In this document: one piece after another, positions 18,488-30,299 of the stretch
Numbering within the stretch: position 1 is the first letter of the stretch
Layout: the number at the start of each line of letters is the position of its first letter
Source: Defluviimonas sp. SAOS-178_SWC
GTDB lineage: Bacteria; Pseudomonadota; Alphaproteobacteria; Rhodobacterales; Rhodobacteraceae
Assembly: GCF_039830135.1 (NCBI RefSeq)
Contig: NZ_CP156081.1
Span: 124,001 to 188,000, forward strand
DNA: 64,000 bases
Reading direction: 5' to 3'
Position numbers and translations under genes: made by a program
The notes under the pieces: generated by a model
Databases searched by the model: none
Told to the model about the DNA's origin: nothing
What the model saw: only the letters and a program-made list of their open reading frames with translations

Positions 18488-19330
18488 TCAGTTGTCGATC
18501 AACGAGGAATTCTTGAGAATGGCGGGGTCGATTCCGTCAACCATCTTCTCAACCTTTGCGGCGTCGGTCAGCTCCGTCACTTTCGCTTCGACGGCATCGC
18601 CTTGCAGTTCTCCGGCGAGCTCATCGCGCACGTCCTCGATCTTCGGCGCGGCGGCGCTGCGGACCTCGTTGAGTTTGATCAGATGCCAGCCGAACTGGGT
18701 CTGGACCGGATCTGAAACCTGGCCCGGCTCCATCTTGACCACCGCATCCTCGAACGGCTTGACCATCATGCCGATCCCGAACCAACCGAGGTCCCCCCCG
18801 TTCGGTCCGGATGGGCCGGTGGACTTCTCCTTGGCGAGCGCGGCGAAATCGGCGCCACCGTCGACCTCGATCTTCAGCGCCTTCGCTTCGTCTTCGGTTT
18901 CGACGAGGATGTGGGCGGCGTTATATTCCTTGCCCGGCTCGGCCGCGGAGTACCGCTCATTGAACAGCGCCGCGATCGCCTCGTCGGTGACGGCGGCTTT
19001 TGCGGTGTCATCGAGGACGACGCCGGCGAGGTAGCCGCGTCTCTGGTTGTCGAGCGTCAGGTTGTTGCGTTTGCTCAGATTACCCTCGATCTCCTCCGAC
19101 AATGCCACCTGCTGGATAATCTGGTCGAGAATACCGTCGAAAAGCGTTTGGTCGTCGAGCTGGAGGTACTGCGCCGGAAGGCTGTCACGCATCGCGATCA
19201 TGTGGCCGAGCGTGATATCAGTCCCGTTGACCGTCGCAACGACCGTATCCGCCGTCGGATCGGCGGCACGGGCCGGTCCGGCGACCGCGATGGCCAGGGC
19301 GGCGGCGCCGATAAAGGCGGATTTCAGCAT
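18488..19330 (-). CDS. Periplasmic peptidyl-prolyl cis-trans isomerase (parvulin)
   Basis: A 280-residue exported foldase. Signal peptide (MLKSAFIGAAALAIAVAGPARA), a SurA/PrsA-like N-terminal helical part, then a parvulin domain (about 130-230) with AAHILVETEDEA, GPSGPNGGDLGWF and VQTQFGWHLIKL, all typical of rotamase PF00639. It would help fold outer-membrane or periplasmic proteins. It lies 30 bases upstream of argJ on the same strand and is divergent from secA. Confidence 0.92.
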   Translation of the reverse strand: MLKSAFIGAAALAIAVAGPARAADPTADTVVATVNGTDITLGHMIAMRDSLPAQYLQLDDQTLFDGILDQIIQQVALSEEIEGNLSKRNNLTLDNQRRGYLAGVVLDDTAKAAVTDEAIAALFNERYSAAEPGKEYNAAHILVETEDEAKALKIEVDGGADFAALAKEKSTGPSGPNGGDLGWFGIGMMVKPFEDAVVKMEPGQVSDPVQTQFGWHLIKLNEVRSAAAPKIEDVRDELAGELQGDAVEAKVTELTDAAKVEKMVDGIDPAILKNSSLIDN

Positions 19331-19368
19331 AGCGACAACTCCCGTAAAGGCCGCGACAGGGCACGGCG

Positions 19369-19396
19369 TTGACTATCGGACGGCAGCCCCTTACAT
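19369..19396 (+). promoter_or_regulatory. Putative secA promoter
   Basis: TTGACT (19369-19374), 16-base spacer, TTACAT (19391-19396), about 120 bases upstream of secA in the divergent gap. The -35 is good; the -10 is moderate. Confidence 0.35.
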
Positions 19397-19517
19397 CGCG
19401 ATGGGTCTCGTGGAGGCCAAGCCGAACCTTGTTTCGCAGCCGTTCTAGGCATAGCGGAGAGCAGCGGCAAGGCCGCGTTTTTCACAGGGACGTCAGTCGA
19501 ACCCGCGCGGAGAGAAA

Positions 19518-22208
19518 ATGCTGGGCCTCGGAACAATCGCCAAGAAGGTCTTCGGCACGCCGAACGACCGCAAGGTCAAGTCGGTCCGCCCGCTGGTGGA
19601 AAAGATCAACGCACTGGAACCGGAGTTCCAGGCACTGACCGACCAGGGGATCAAGGAACGGACCGAGGCGCTGAAGGCGCGCGTAGCGAATGGTGAAAGC
19701 CTCGACGCAATCCTTCCCGAAGCCTTCGCCAATTGCCGCGAGGCCGCAAAACGGGCACTCGGCCTTCGCGCCTTCGACGTGCAGCTCTTGGGCGGGATCT
19801 TCCTTCATCAGGGCAATATCGCCGAGATGAAGACCGGCGAGGGCAAGACCCTGGTCGCGACCTTCCCGGCCTATCTGAACGCGCTCTCCGGCAACGGTGT
19901 TCATATCGTCACGGTGAACGACTACCTCGCCAAGCGCGACGCGGAATGGATGAGCAAGGTTTACGGCGCGCTCGGCCTCGCGACCGGCGTGGTCTACCCG
20001 TTCCAGGACGCCGAGGAAAAGCGCGCGGCCTACCGGGCCGACATCACCTATGCGACGAACAACGAACTGGGCTTCGATTATCTCCGCGACAATATGCGTG
20101 CGACCATCGACGACATGATGCAGCGCGACCATGCCTTCGCGATCGTCGACGAGGTGGACAGCATTCTGATCGACGAGGCGCGGACGCCGCTGATCATCTC
20201 CGGGCCGAGCCAGGACCGTTCTGAGCTTTACGTCACGCTCGACAAGTTCATTCCCGACTTGACGGAAGAGCATTTCAAGCTGGACGAAAAGCAGCGCAAC
20301 GCCACATTTACCGAAGCCGGTAACGAGTTTGTGGAACAACGCCTCTGGTCGGCAGGAGTGCTTCCCGAGGGGCAGACGCTCTACGATCCGGAATCGACGA
20401 CCATCGTCCATCACGTCACGCAGGCCCTGCGTGCCCACAAGCTTTTCCAGAAGGACCAGCACTATATCGTTCGCAATGGCGAAATCGTCCTGATCGACGA
20501 ATTCACCGGTCGGATGATGCCGGGCCGGCGGTTGTCGGACGGGCTCCATCAGGCGATCGAGGCCAAGGAAGGCGTCCAGATCCAGCCGGAGAACGTCACG
20601 CTCGCTTCCGTCACGTTCCAGAACTACTTCCGCCTTTACGAAAAGCTCGCCGGGATGACTGGTACAGCCGCGACCGAGGCCGAGGAATTCATGGACATCT
20701 ACCGTCTGGGCGTCGTCGAGGTGCCGACGAACAAGCCCATCGCCCGGAAGGACGACCACGATCAGGTCTACCGCACCCAGCGCGAGAAATACGAGGCGGT
20801 GCTGAAGCGCATCCAGAAGGCGCACGAAAAGGGTCAGCCGATCCTTGTCGGCACGACCTCCATCGAGAAGTCGGAAATGCTGTCCGAGATGCTGAAGAAG
20901 GAAGGCATCCCGCACAACGTCCTCAACGCCCGCCAGCATGAGCAAGAGGCGAAGATCGTCGCCGATGCCGGCAAGATCGGCGCCGTCACCATCGCCACGA
21001 ACATGGCCGGCCGCGGTACCGACATCCAGCTGGGCGGCAACGTCGAGATGAAGGTGATGGAGGCACTGGCTGCCGATCCCGGGGCGCATCCCGACGAAGT
21101 CCGCGCCCGGATCGAGGCGGAGCACGCCGAGGAAAAGGCAAAGGTGCTGGAGGCTGGCGGCCTATTTGTCCTCGCCTCCGAGCGGCACGAAAGCCGGCGG
21201 ATCGACAACCAGCTGCGCGGCCGTTCCGGCCGGCAGGGCGACCCGGGCCGGTCGTCGTTCTACCTCAGCCTCGAAGACGACCTGATGCGGATCTTCGGAT
21301 CGGAGAAGCTGGACAAGGTACTCTCGACACTCGGCATGAAGGAAGGCGAGGCGATCATCCATCCTTGGGTGAACAAGTCGCTGGAACGCGCGCAGGCCAA
21401 GGTCGAGGGCCGCAACTTCGACATGCGCAAGCAGCTCCTGAAGTTCGACGACGTGATGAACGACCAGCGCAAGGTCATCTTCAGCCAGCGGCTGGAGATC
21501 ATGGAGGCGGAGGATCTCGAGGAGATCGTCCAGGACATGCGCCATCAGGTCATCGACGACCTTGTCGACCAATACTTGCCGCCGAAGACCTATGCCGACC
21601 AGTGGAACGCGGAAGGCCTATATGCAGCGATGCTGGAAAAGCTGCTGCTCGACGTGCCGGTCATAGCCTGGGCGAAAGAGGATGGCGTCGATCAGGACGA
21701 GATGCGCGAACGGCTCTATGCGGCGTCCGAAGAATTCATGGCGAAGAAGGCCGAAGCCTTCGGTGCCGACACGATGCGGCAGATCGAGAAGCAGTTCCTG
21801 CTGCAAACGATCGACTCGAAATGGCGCGAGCATCTGGTGACGCTGGAGCATCTGCGCTCCGTCGTCGGGTTCCGCGGCTATGCCCAGCGCGACCCGCTGT
21901 CGGAATACAAGACCGAGGCATTCACCCTGTTCGAGCATCTTCTGGATGGTCTCAGGGAAGACGTGACGCAGAAGCTCGCCCAGGTCCGTCCGATGACGGA
22001 GGAGGAGCAGCAGGCCCTGTTCCAGCAGATGGAGGAGCGGCGGGCCGCACTGAACGCGCCGGTCGCCTCCGTCGCGACGGCAGTGACACCGTTGATCCAA
22101 GGGTTCGACGAAACGGATCCGACGACATGGGGCAATCCGGGGCGCAACGATCCCTGCCCTTGCGGGTCGGGCGAAAAGTTCAAGCATTGTCACGGAAAAC
22201 TCGCCTGA
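19518..22208 (+). CDS. secA: Preprotein translocase ATPase SecA
   Basis: Motor of Sec-dependent protein export. The 896 residues include [14 protein letters not shown] (Walker A region), [16 protein letters not shown] (Walker B), [16 protein letters not shown], and [10 protein letters not shown], and end in the SecB/lipid-binding zinc motif [13 protein letters not shown]. The ATG is preceded by GGAGAG. Length and domain order are standard. Confidence 0.98.
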   Translation: MLGLGTIAKKVFGTPNDRKVKSVRPLVEKINALEPEFQALTDQGIKERTEALKARVANGESLDAILPEAFANCREAAKRALGLRAFDVQLLGGIFLHQGNIAEMKTGEGKTLVATFPAYLNALSGNGVHIVTVNDYLAKRDAEWMSKVYGALGLATGVVYPFQDAEEKRAAYRADITYATNNELGFDYLRDNMRATIDDMMQRDHAFAIVDEVDSILIDEARTPLIISGPSQDRSELYVTLDKFIPDLTEEHFKLDEKQRNATFTEAGNEFVEQRLWSAGVLPEGQTLYDPESTTIVHHVTQALRAHKLFQKDQHYIVRNGEIVLIDEFTGRMMPGRRLSDGLHQAIEAKEGVQIQPENVTLASVTFQNYFRLYEKLAGMTGTAATEAEEFMDIYRLGVVEVPTNKPIARKDDHDQVYRTQREKYEAVLKRIQKAHEKGQPILVGTTSIEKSEMLSEMLKKEGIPHNVLNARQHEQEAKIVADAGKIGAVTIATNMAGRGTDIQLGGNVEMKVMEALAADPGAHPDEVRARIEAEHAEEKAKVLEAGGLFVLASERHESRRIDNQLRGRSGRQGDPGRSSFYLSLEDDLMRIFGSEKLDKVLSTLGMKEGEAIIHPWVNKSLERAQAKVEGRNFDMRKQLLKFDDVMNDQRKVIFSQRLEIMEAEDLEEIVQDMRHQVIDDLVDQYLPPKTYADQWNAEGLYAAMLEKLLLDVPVIAWAKEDGVDQDEMRERLYAASEEFMAKKAEAFGADTMRQIEKQFLLQTIDSKWREHLVTLEHLRSVVGFRGYAQRDPLSEYKTEAFTLFEHLLDGLREDVTQKLAQVRPMTEEEQQALFQQMEERRAALNAPVASVATAVTPLIQGFDETDPTTWGNPGRNDPCPCGSGEKFKHCHGKLA

Positions 22209-22431
22209 GTCGGGCGGGCGACTAGATCGCGCCCGGCAAGGTTGTGGCGGAAATGTGGCGGGCGCACCGGCAGGTCGCCCGCCTCTTTCATGATTTGGCC
22301 CGGTGGCAGCGCTGCTTCGCAATATCCTGTGAGCTTGTCTAGGCAGGATACGCCGCCGATTGCCAAAGTCAGGCCATGCCCATGCCGCGTTCCAGCATTA
22401 GCCGTGGAGCGGGACGAATGTGGAGTGGATC

Positions 22432-23559
22432 ATGCAGATCAAGCGCAGGGCGATCACCGTTGGCACGACCTTCTTTCTCGCGGCGGCGACCGGCCACGTG
22501 ATGCAGAACGGCGATACGATCAGCGCCAGATTGCGCGGCGGTGACACTCCCGAACAGCCGGTGCTGGCGCGTGTCGAGGCGACTGCCGCGGTGCTTGCTC
22601 CTGCCCCGAACGCGGCGCCGGCCGTCACGGATCCCGATCCGGCGGTTGCTTCACCCCCGATCATCGCAGCCGCGCCTGCCGCCGTGCCGGAGCCGGAAAC
22701 GCCCGATGCGATCGTCGAGGTGGCGGCCCTGCGGTCGGTTCCCGGTCTGCCGGACCTGCCCTCCGCAGAACCGAAGCCACTCGTTGCCGGTACGCTGCTC
22801 GCCGCTCGGGTCGAAGGACTCGACCGGGGCTATGTGCGGCCGAAGACGGCAGCCGATGCGACCTATAGCGTCTTCGGGATCGCCTGCGCCGACAACAGGC
22901 TGTCGCTCGATACGTCCGCACGGGCGATGCTGCGTGTGACGCTTTCAGCCCCGTGTTTTCCCAATGAGCGTGTTGTGATCAGCCATTCCGGCCTGATCTT
23001 CGCCACGGCGACGGACAAGGCCGGTGATCTCGACCTCATGTTGCCGGCGCTCGCCGCAGAGGCGCGGGTCGATCTTCACATCGGCGCCGACGAGGTGATG
23101 AGCGCCACCCATGAGGTCATGGGTCTCGACGCGCTGAACCGTGTTGCGATCCAGTGGCAGGGCGTCGAGGGTTTTCACCTCAGTGCATTCGAGAATGGCG
23201 CCGCGTTCGGCATGCCTGGCCACGTTTCCGATAGCCAGCCGCGCGACAGGGCGACGTCCGACGGCGGGTTCCTGACCCTGCTCGGCGATCCTTCGGTCGA
23301 TCACCCGATGCTCGCCGAGGTCTACACGGCGCCGGTGGCGACGCGAGTTGACGACATCGTGGTCGAGGCTGAGGTGAGTGCAGCGACCTGCGGCCGCGCG
23401 CTGGACGGTGAGGCGCTGCGGATGGCGGCGGGCTCTCCGGCCGAGATCGAGCCGCTGAGTTTCGAGATGCCCGGCTGCGATGCGGTCGGCGATTTCCTGA
23501 TGCTGAGCCTGGGCCCCGTCGCCGACTTGCCGGTCGCGGTCGCACAGGGCGGGAAGTAA
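22432..23559 (+). CDS. Secreted or anchored protein of unknown function downstream of secA
   Basis: 375 residues from the ATG at 22432 (GGAG 6 bases upstream). It begins with a basic-hydrophobic signal or anchor segment (MQIKRRAITVGTTFFLAAATGH), then an Ala/Pro-rich linker (about 30-110) and a C-terminal globular part with five cysteines (C in FGIACADN, SAPCFPNE, AATCGRA, MPGCDA) that could form disulfides in the periplasm. I recognise no catalytic motif. Its place after secA is common in this group, where it is often labelled translocase by position only; I would not copy that name. Confidence 0.75.
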   Translation: MQIKRRAITVGTTFFLAAATGHVMQNGDTISARLRGGDTPEQPVLARVEATAAVLAPAPNAAPAVTDPDPAVASPPIIAAAPAAVPEPETPDAIVEVAALRSVPGLPDLPSAEPKPLVAGTLLAARVEGLDRGYVRPKTAADATYSVFGIACADNRLSLDTSARAMLRVTLSAPCFPNERVVISHSGLIFATATDKAGDLDLMLPALAAEARVDLHIGADEVMSATHEVMGLDALNRVAIQWQGVEGFHLSAFENGAAFGMPGHVSDSQPRDRATSDGGFLTLLGDPSVDHPMLAEVYTAPVATRVDDIVVEAEVSAATCGRALDGEALRMAAGSPAEIEPLSFEMPGCDAVGDFLMLSLGPVADLPVAVAQGGK

Positions 23560-23652
23560 ACGGCCCAACCGTTGGCTTTTCAGGTGGCTTGAGGGCGGCC
23601 GCGAGCCCAGGGAAGGTGTCAGTTCTTCGGATCGGACAAGGCCCGAAGCGCG

Positions 23653-24435
23653 TCAAAGATAGCCTTCCGCGCGGAAGCTCAACTCGCATGACTTGCCGAT
23701 GATCAGGTGGTCGTGGACCACGATCCCCATCACCTTTGCCGCGTCCTGAATCTGGCCGGTGACGGTGATGTCGGCCTCCGACGGGGTCGGATCGCCCGAC
23801 GGGTGGTTATGGACGAGGATAAGCGCGCTCGCATTGTGCTCGAGCGCGCGTTTGACCACTTCGCGCGGATAGACCGGGACGTGATCGACGGTGCCGCGCG
23901 CCTGTTCCTCATCGGCGATGAGCACGTTCTTGCGGTCGAGATAGAGGACGCGGAACTGCTCGATCTCACGATGCGCCATCGAGGTGCGGCAATAGTCGAG
24001 AAGCTGGTCCCAAGATGACAGAACCGCGCGGTGCATGACCTTTGCCCGCGCAAGCCGGTGGGCGGCGGCCTCGACGATCTTCAGTTCCTGCACCACGGCG
24101 TCGCCGACACCTTGCACCTCGGTCAGCCGGTGCGCGGGAGCGGACAAGACCCGATTGAAGTCTCCGAACGCGTCGAGAAGCCGCCGCGCGAGCGGTTTTA
24201 CATCCTGGCGCGGGATGGCACGGAAGAGAACAAGTTCGAGAAGCTCATAATCCGGCATCGCGACGGCGCCACCGTCCATGAACCGGGCCCGGAGCCGTTG
24301 CCGGTGATCCTTGATGTATGAGGGCAGACGACCGGGCGCGATCGCCACCTCCGGCGCTTCGTCGCCCGTGAAGAGCGGCAGCGGAGCTTCGTGAAAGGCG
24401 CGAGTCGGTTCCATGACCATAGGCTCGCGTGACAT
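23653..24435 (-). CDS. radC: RadC family JAB-domain protein
   Basis: About 260 residues with an N-terminal helix-hairpin-helix-like part (FNRVLSAPAHRLTEVQGVGDA, shortened) and a C-terminal JAB/MPN metalloprotease-like domain with the metal motif HNHPSGDPTPSEAD. RadC was named as a DNA-repair protein but its true activity is unsettled. The start is uncertain: ATGs at 24435, 24420 and 24414 are in frame and none has a strong ribosome site; the frame stays open upstream to 24534. Confidence 0.85.
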   Translation of the reverse strand: MSREPMVMEPTRAFHEAPLPLFTGDEAPEVAIAPGRLPSYIKDHRQRLRARFMDGGAVAMPDYELLELVLFRAIPRQDVKPLARRLLDAFGDFNRVLSAPAHRLTEVQGVGDAVVQELKIVEAAAHRLARAKVMHRAVLSSWDQLLDYCRTSMAHREIEQFRVLYLDRKNVLIADEEQARGTVDHVPVYPREVVKRALEHNASALILVHNHPSGDPTPSEADITVTGQIQDAAKVMGIVVHDHLIIGKSCELSFRAEGYL

Positions 24436-24555
24436 CGTGAAGGAATTGTTAACAGGGCTGCCGTGGGGGCGAGAACCGCCATATGAACGGCCCGTCATGG
24501 GCAGCGGAGGGCGTTCGGCGGGGAAACGCTCCATCGGAGCGTTTCCTGCTCCGCG

Positions 24556-25710
24556 TCACCCCTTCATGCCGTCCCAGAAGTTCCGGACCTTCGAGAAGAA
24601 CGAAGAGCCTTCGGGGTTGTTGTCTTCGCTGAGCCGCTCGAACTCGCGCAGAAGTTCCTTCTGTTTGCTGGTCAGGTTTACCGGTGTCTCGACCGCCATC
24701 TCGATCAGCATGTCGCCGGTGCCTCCGCCCCGAAGGGCGGGCATGCCCTTGCCGCGAAGCCGCATCTGTTTGCCGGTCTGGGCGCCGGCCGGGATCTTCA
24801 CGCGGCTGCGGCCGCCGTCGATGGTCGGTACTTCGACCTCGCCGCCGAGTGTCGCGGTGGTCATCGCCACGGGAACGCGGCAATAGAGGTTCACCCCGTC
24901 GCGCTGGAAGAGCGCATGTTCGCGGACTTCGATGAAGATGTAGAGATCGCCTGACGGCCCACCGCGCATGCCGGCCTCGCCCTCGCCGGCAAGGCGGATG
25001 CGGGTTCCCGTCTCTACCCCGGCGGGGATATTGACGGAGAGTTGCCGTTCCTTTTCCGTCCGGCCGGCGCCGTGGCAGGTCTTGCAGGGGTTCTTGATCG
25101 TCTGGCCGAGACCGGCGCAGGTCGGGCAAGTGCGTTCCACCGTAAAGAAGCCCTGTTGCGCGCGGACCTTGCCCATGCCCGAACAGGTCGGACAGGTCTG
25201 GGGCTCGGCCCCGCCTTCGGCCCCGGTGCCGTTGCAGGCTGTGCAGGCCACCGATGTCGGCACGGTGATCGACTTCTGGGCGCCTTTGAACGCTTCCTCG
25301 AGCGTCACGCGCATGTTGTAGCGCAGATCGGAGCCGCGCTGGGCGCGCTGCCGACCGCCGCCGCCGCCGCGACCGCCCATGAAATCGCCGAAGAGGTCCT
25401 CGAACACGTCGGAGAAGGCCGAGGCAAAGTCACCCTGGCCGTAAGCGCCTTGCGGCCCGCCACGCGGGCCGCCGCCCATCCCACCCTCGAACGCCGCGTG
25501 ACCGAAGCGGTCATAAGCGGCCTTCTTCGTTTCGTCCTTCAAGATCTCGTAGGCCTCGTTCACTTCCTTGAACTGGGCCTCGGCCTCGGGTTTGTCCTTG
25601 TTGCGGTCGGGGTGGAGTTCTTTGGCCTTGCTGCGGTAGGCCTTCTTGATCTCATCGGCGGAAGCGCCGCGCGAGACACCCAGAACCTCGTAGAAATCGC
25701 GTTTCGCCAT
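24556..25710 (-). CDS. dnaJ: Chaperone DnaJ
   Basis: Hsp40 co-chaperone that stimulates DnaK ATPase. The 384 residues show the J domain (residues 1-70, HPD in KELHPDRN), a Gly/Phe-Gly-rich linker (about 80-125), four CxxCxGxG zinc repeats ([32 protein letters not shown]) and the C-terminal substrate domain. Class I DnaJ of normal length. It follows dnaK after a 71-base gap containing a large hairpin. Confidence 0.98.
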   Translation of the reverse strand: MAKRDFYEVLGVSRGASADEIKKAYRSKAKELHPDRNKDKPEAEAQFKEVNEAYEILKDETKKAAYDRFGHAAFEGGMGGGPRGGPQGAYGQGDFASAFSDVFEDLFGDFMGGRGGGGGRQRAQRGSDLRYNMRVTLEEAFKGAQKSITVPTSVACTACNGTGAEGGAEPQTCPTCSGMGKVRAQQGFFTVERTCPTCAGLGQTIKNPCKTCHGAGRTEKERQLSVNIPAGVETGTRIRLAGEGEAGMRGGPSGDLYIFIEVREHALFQRDGVNLYCRVPVAMTTATLGGEVEVPTIDGGRSRVKIPAGAQTGKQMRLRGKGMPALRGGGTGDMLIEMAVETPVNLTSKQKELLREFERLSEDNNPEGSSFFSKVRNFWDGMKG

Positions 25711-25734
25711 TCTTCGCCCTCTCGGGGAACGCGT

Positions 25735-25764
25735 GGGCCGGCCCGACTGCCGTCAGGCCGGCCC
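25735..25764 (-). repeat. Strong hairpin between dnaK and dnaJ
   Basis: GGGCCGGCC (25735-25743) pairs with GGCCGGCCC (25756-25764), with an inner GAC/GTC stem and loop TGCC, giving about 12 base pairs. No T-run follows on the minus strand, so it is more likely a processing or stability element in the dnaK-dnaJ mRNA than a terminator. Confidence 0.65.
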
Positions 25765-25781
25765 GCGTGGTTCCGGTCGCG

Positions 25782-27701
<1,920 letters not shown>

Positions 27702-27807
27702 GTGTTAAACCTTTCCTTCGGCGATGTTCTGGGGTCAGACCCGATTGCGGCCCCTGGCCCCGATCCCAAGATTTCAGCCGGGTCATCCCCGACCGGCTTC
27801 GTGGGGT

Positions 27808-27836
27808 ATATAAGGAGGGGTCAGGGACGCTGCAAG
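27808..27836 (-). promoter_or_regulatory. Putative sigma-32 (RpoH) promoter of dnaK
   Basis: On the minus strand: CTTG (27836-27833), 17-base spacer, CCTTATAT (27815-27808). This fits the alphaproteobacterial RpoH pattern (CTTG-N17-CYTATNT-like) and sits where dnaK heat-shock promoters are expected. It would give a leader of about 100 bases. Confidence 0.5.
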
Positions 27837-27868
27837 CGCCCTTGGACGGTGAAAAACAGGGTAGTTCC

Positions 27869-28513
27869 GTGGAAAACCGCAAAGATTGTTCCGACCCGCT
27901 TCCGAACCCGGCGCCGTCGGCGATGATCGGTGGCGCCGCGCTCCATTCCGGCTATCTGGATGTGCGTGAGCAGGCGGCGATCGTGGAAGACATCCGCGCT
28001 GTCGTCGCCGCCGCGCCGCTCTTTTCTCCGCTCACGCCGTGGGGCAAGCCGATGTCGGTGCGGATGACTTCTGCCGGCAAATACGGATGGTATTCGGACC
28101 GCAAGGGATACCGCTATGCCGAGCGGCATCCCGCCGGGACGCAGTGGCCGCCGATCCCGGAGCGTGTTTTGGCGATCTGGCACCGTTTGGTGAGCCGGGC
28201 GCGCGACCCCGACTGCTGTCTGGTGAATTACTATGGCGAGAACGCGAAGATGGGTCTCCACCAGGATCGGGACGAGGCCGATTTCGGCTGGCCGGTCCTG
28301 TCGGTCAGTCTTGGCGACGACGCGCGGTTCCGCATCGGCGGCACCGAACGCGGCGGACCGACGGAAAGCGTCTGGCTGCGGTCGGGCGACGTCCTGATCC
28401 TCGGTGGCGCGGCGCGCCTTGCCCATCACGGGGTCGACCGGATAGCGGCGGGCACGTCGACTCTCCTGCCGAAGGGCGGGCGGATCAACCTGACGCTGCG
28501 GGTTGTCGATTAG
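27869..28513 (+). CDS. alkB: Alkylated DNA repair dioxygenase AlkB
   Basis: Fe(II)/2-oxoglutarate dioxygenase that removes methyl groups from N1-methyladenine and N3-methylcytosine. Visible: the iron ligands H and D in MGLHQDRDE, the distal histidine in ARLAHHGVDRI, and the 2-oxoglutarate/substrate motif RINLTLR. Also typical are NYYGENAKMG and SLGDDARFRIGG. The start is uncertain: the GTG at 27869 gives 214 residues, a TTG at 27842 gives 223 and an ATG at 27923 gives 196; no candidate has a clear ribosome site. Confidence 0.92.
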   Translation: MENRKDCSDPLPNPAPSAMIGGAALHSGYLDVREQAAIVEDIRAVVAAAPLFSPLTPWGKPMSVRMTSAGKYGWYSDRKGYRYAERHPAGTQWPPIPERVLAIWHRLVSRARDPDCCLVNYYGENAKMGLHQDRDEADFGWPVLSVSLGDDARFRIGGTERGGPTESVWLRSGDVLILGGAARLAHHGVDRIAAGTSTLLPKGGRINLTLRVVD

Positions 28514-28545
28514 GCACTTTCAGCGCCGGCCCGGTGCCGCCCCCC

Positions 28546-29367
28546 TCAGCGACCGGCCGTCCAGCTAATCGACGCATTCTTCCGTGCGTGGAACTCACCG
28601 ATCAGGCCGATCATGATCAGCGCGAGGGTGACGTAGATCGGATAGGTCAGATTCGAATTGTGCGGGTTATAGTTGATGAACGCATATCCGCGCGCCTGGT
28701 CGATGATATGGAACAGCGGGTTCCAGTCGAACATTTTCAGCATCGTGTAATTGAGGGTATTGGCGACGAACATCTTTCCCGAGGCAATCATGTTGGCGCG
28801 AGAATAGATCGTCTGCGCGACATTGGCGAAGCCCGGCCACCACGGCTTGATGGCCAGAACCAGCATGCCGACGCCGACGCCGTTGAGCCAGGCGAGGAGG
28901 AACATGCCCATCGCGCCGACCGGGTCGTCGATATGAACCGGTTCGAAGGCCATGTGGTATACGCCGAGCACTACGATCATCGACAGGAGTTGCGTGTAAA
29001 GCGCGGCGAGTGCCGATGATCCGATGGCGATCGCGGTATTCATCGGTGCATGCAGCATCATGGCCGAGGTCGGACCTTCCGAGCGGACCACGGCCGACAT
29101 CGACTTGGTGTTGGTCATGAAGAGAAAGATGCCCGACATGATGTAGACGATGAAATCCCCCCGGATCGAATTGCCCCGCAGTCCGAGGATGGTGAACATG
29201 ACGTAGAAGACGCCGATGAAGATCACCGTTTGCAGGATATTGTAGAGCAGGCCGACCAACGCGTTGCGGTGCCCGCGCCGGATGGAGCGAACCGTGCTGT
29301 GATAGATCAGTTCCAGAATCACCAGAGATGAGTTCAGTCCGGAAGTGCGGGTTTCGACCCTGAACAT
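28546..29367 (-). CDS. ABC-2 type polysaccharide export permease
   Basis: A 273-residue integral membrane protein with about six hydrophobic segments (for example VGLLYNILQTVIFIGVFYVM and TLALIMIGLIGEFH), resembling KpsM/ABC-2 permeases that export capsular polysaccharide or O-antigen. No ATP-binding partner lies in the window, which is unusual since KpsT-type genes normally adjoin. It is divergent from cysQ-kdsB, so it may belong with the surface-polysaccharide block to its right. Confidence 0.8.
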   Translation of the reverse strand: MFRVETRTSGLNSSLVILELIYHSTVRSIRRGHRNALVGLLYNILQTVIFIGVFYVMFTILGLRGNSIRGDFIVYIMSGIFLFMTNTKSMSAVVRSEGPTSAMMLHAPMNTAIAIGSSALAALYTQLLSMIVVLGVYHMAFEPVHIDDPVGAMGMFLLAWLNGVGVGMLVLAIKPWWPGFANVAQTIYSRANMIASGKMFVANTLNYTMLKMFDWNPLFHIIDQARGYAFINYNPHNSNLTYPIYVTLALIMIGLIGEFHARKNASISWTAGR

Positions 29368-29501
29368 GACGTTGTCGCTTCCGCTGGTGCTGCTGTGCCT
29401 CGTTGCCCTTTTTTGGCCGGGAAATCTTGCCGTTCCCTTAGCGGGCGATCATAAGGTTAACCGCCCCGCCGATCAACTCGGGCGCAACGAGGAGACCTGC
29501 C

Positions 29502-30299
29502 GTGGATTTCGATCACCTGACCCATGTCATGCGCCGCCTGGCGCTGGAGGCCGGAGACCGGATCATGGAGGTCTATAACGCGCCGGATTTCGAGGTGCGG
29601 TCGAAGTCCGACGACAGCCCGGTGACCGAGGCGGACGAGGCTGCGGACGCCCTCATCTCCGAAGGGCTCGCCGAGGCGTTTCCGCAAGTGGCGCTCGTGA
29701 CCGAGGAGCAGGCGGCGAGCCATGCGCAGGTTGTCTCCACCTTCCTGATTGTCGATCCCCTCGACGGGACCAAGGAATTCGTCAAGCGGCGCGGCGATTT
29801 CACCGTGAACATCGCCTACGTCGAAGAGGGCGTACCCTCGCGTGGGGTCGTCTATGCGCCCGCGAAGGGGCGGCTGTTCTACACGCTCGCCGATGGCCGC
29901 GCGGTCGAGGAGGACGGCCCGTTCGACAAGGACCGGCCCGGCGCCCAGAAGCCGATCAGCGTCTCGGTGCCGGACAACCGGGGGCTCATGGTGGTGGCGT
30001 CGAAATCGCACCGCGATCAGGCGACCGACGACTATATCGCCCGCTACGCCGTCCGCGACATGACGAGCGCGGGATCGAGCCTGAAATTCTGCCTTGTCGC
30101 GACCGGAGAGGCCGATCTTTACCCACGTCTCGGCCGGACGATGGAATGGGATACGGCGGCCGGTGACGCGGTGCTGCGCGCGGCGGGGGGCGAGGTCGTG
30201 AACTTCGACGACCACACGCCCTTCACCTATGGAAAACCGGGCTTCGCCAATCCCTTCTTCATCGCCTATGCGCCGGGCGTTCTTCTGGTGAAGGAATGA
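29502..30299 (+). CDS. cysQ: 3'(2'),5'-bisphosphate nucleotidase
   Basis: Inositol-monophosphatase fold enzyme that hydrolyses PAP (adenosine 3',5'-bisphosphate), the by-product of PAPS-using sulfotransferases and reductases. Metal-site motifs: EEQAA with E69-type Glu (VTEEQ), DPLDGTKEF, and WDTAAGDAVL. Length 265 residues, GTG start with GAGG upstream. Stop overlaps kdsB by 4 bases. A sulfotransferase gene lies 6 kb downstream, which gives PAP removal a local rationale. Confidence 0.9.
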   Translation: MDFDHLTHVMRRLALEAGDRIMEVYNAPDFEVRSKSDDSPVTEADEAADALISEGLAEAFPQVALVTEEQAASHAQVVSTFLIVDPLDGTKEFVKRRGDFTVNIAYVEEGVPSRGVVYAPAKGRLFYTLADGRAVEEDGPFDKDRPGAQKPISVSVPDNRGLMVVASKSHRDQATDDYIARYAVRDMTSAGSSLKFCLVATGEADLYPRLGRTMEWDTAAGDAVLRAAGGEVVNFDDHTPFTYGKPGFANPFFIAYAPGVLLVKE

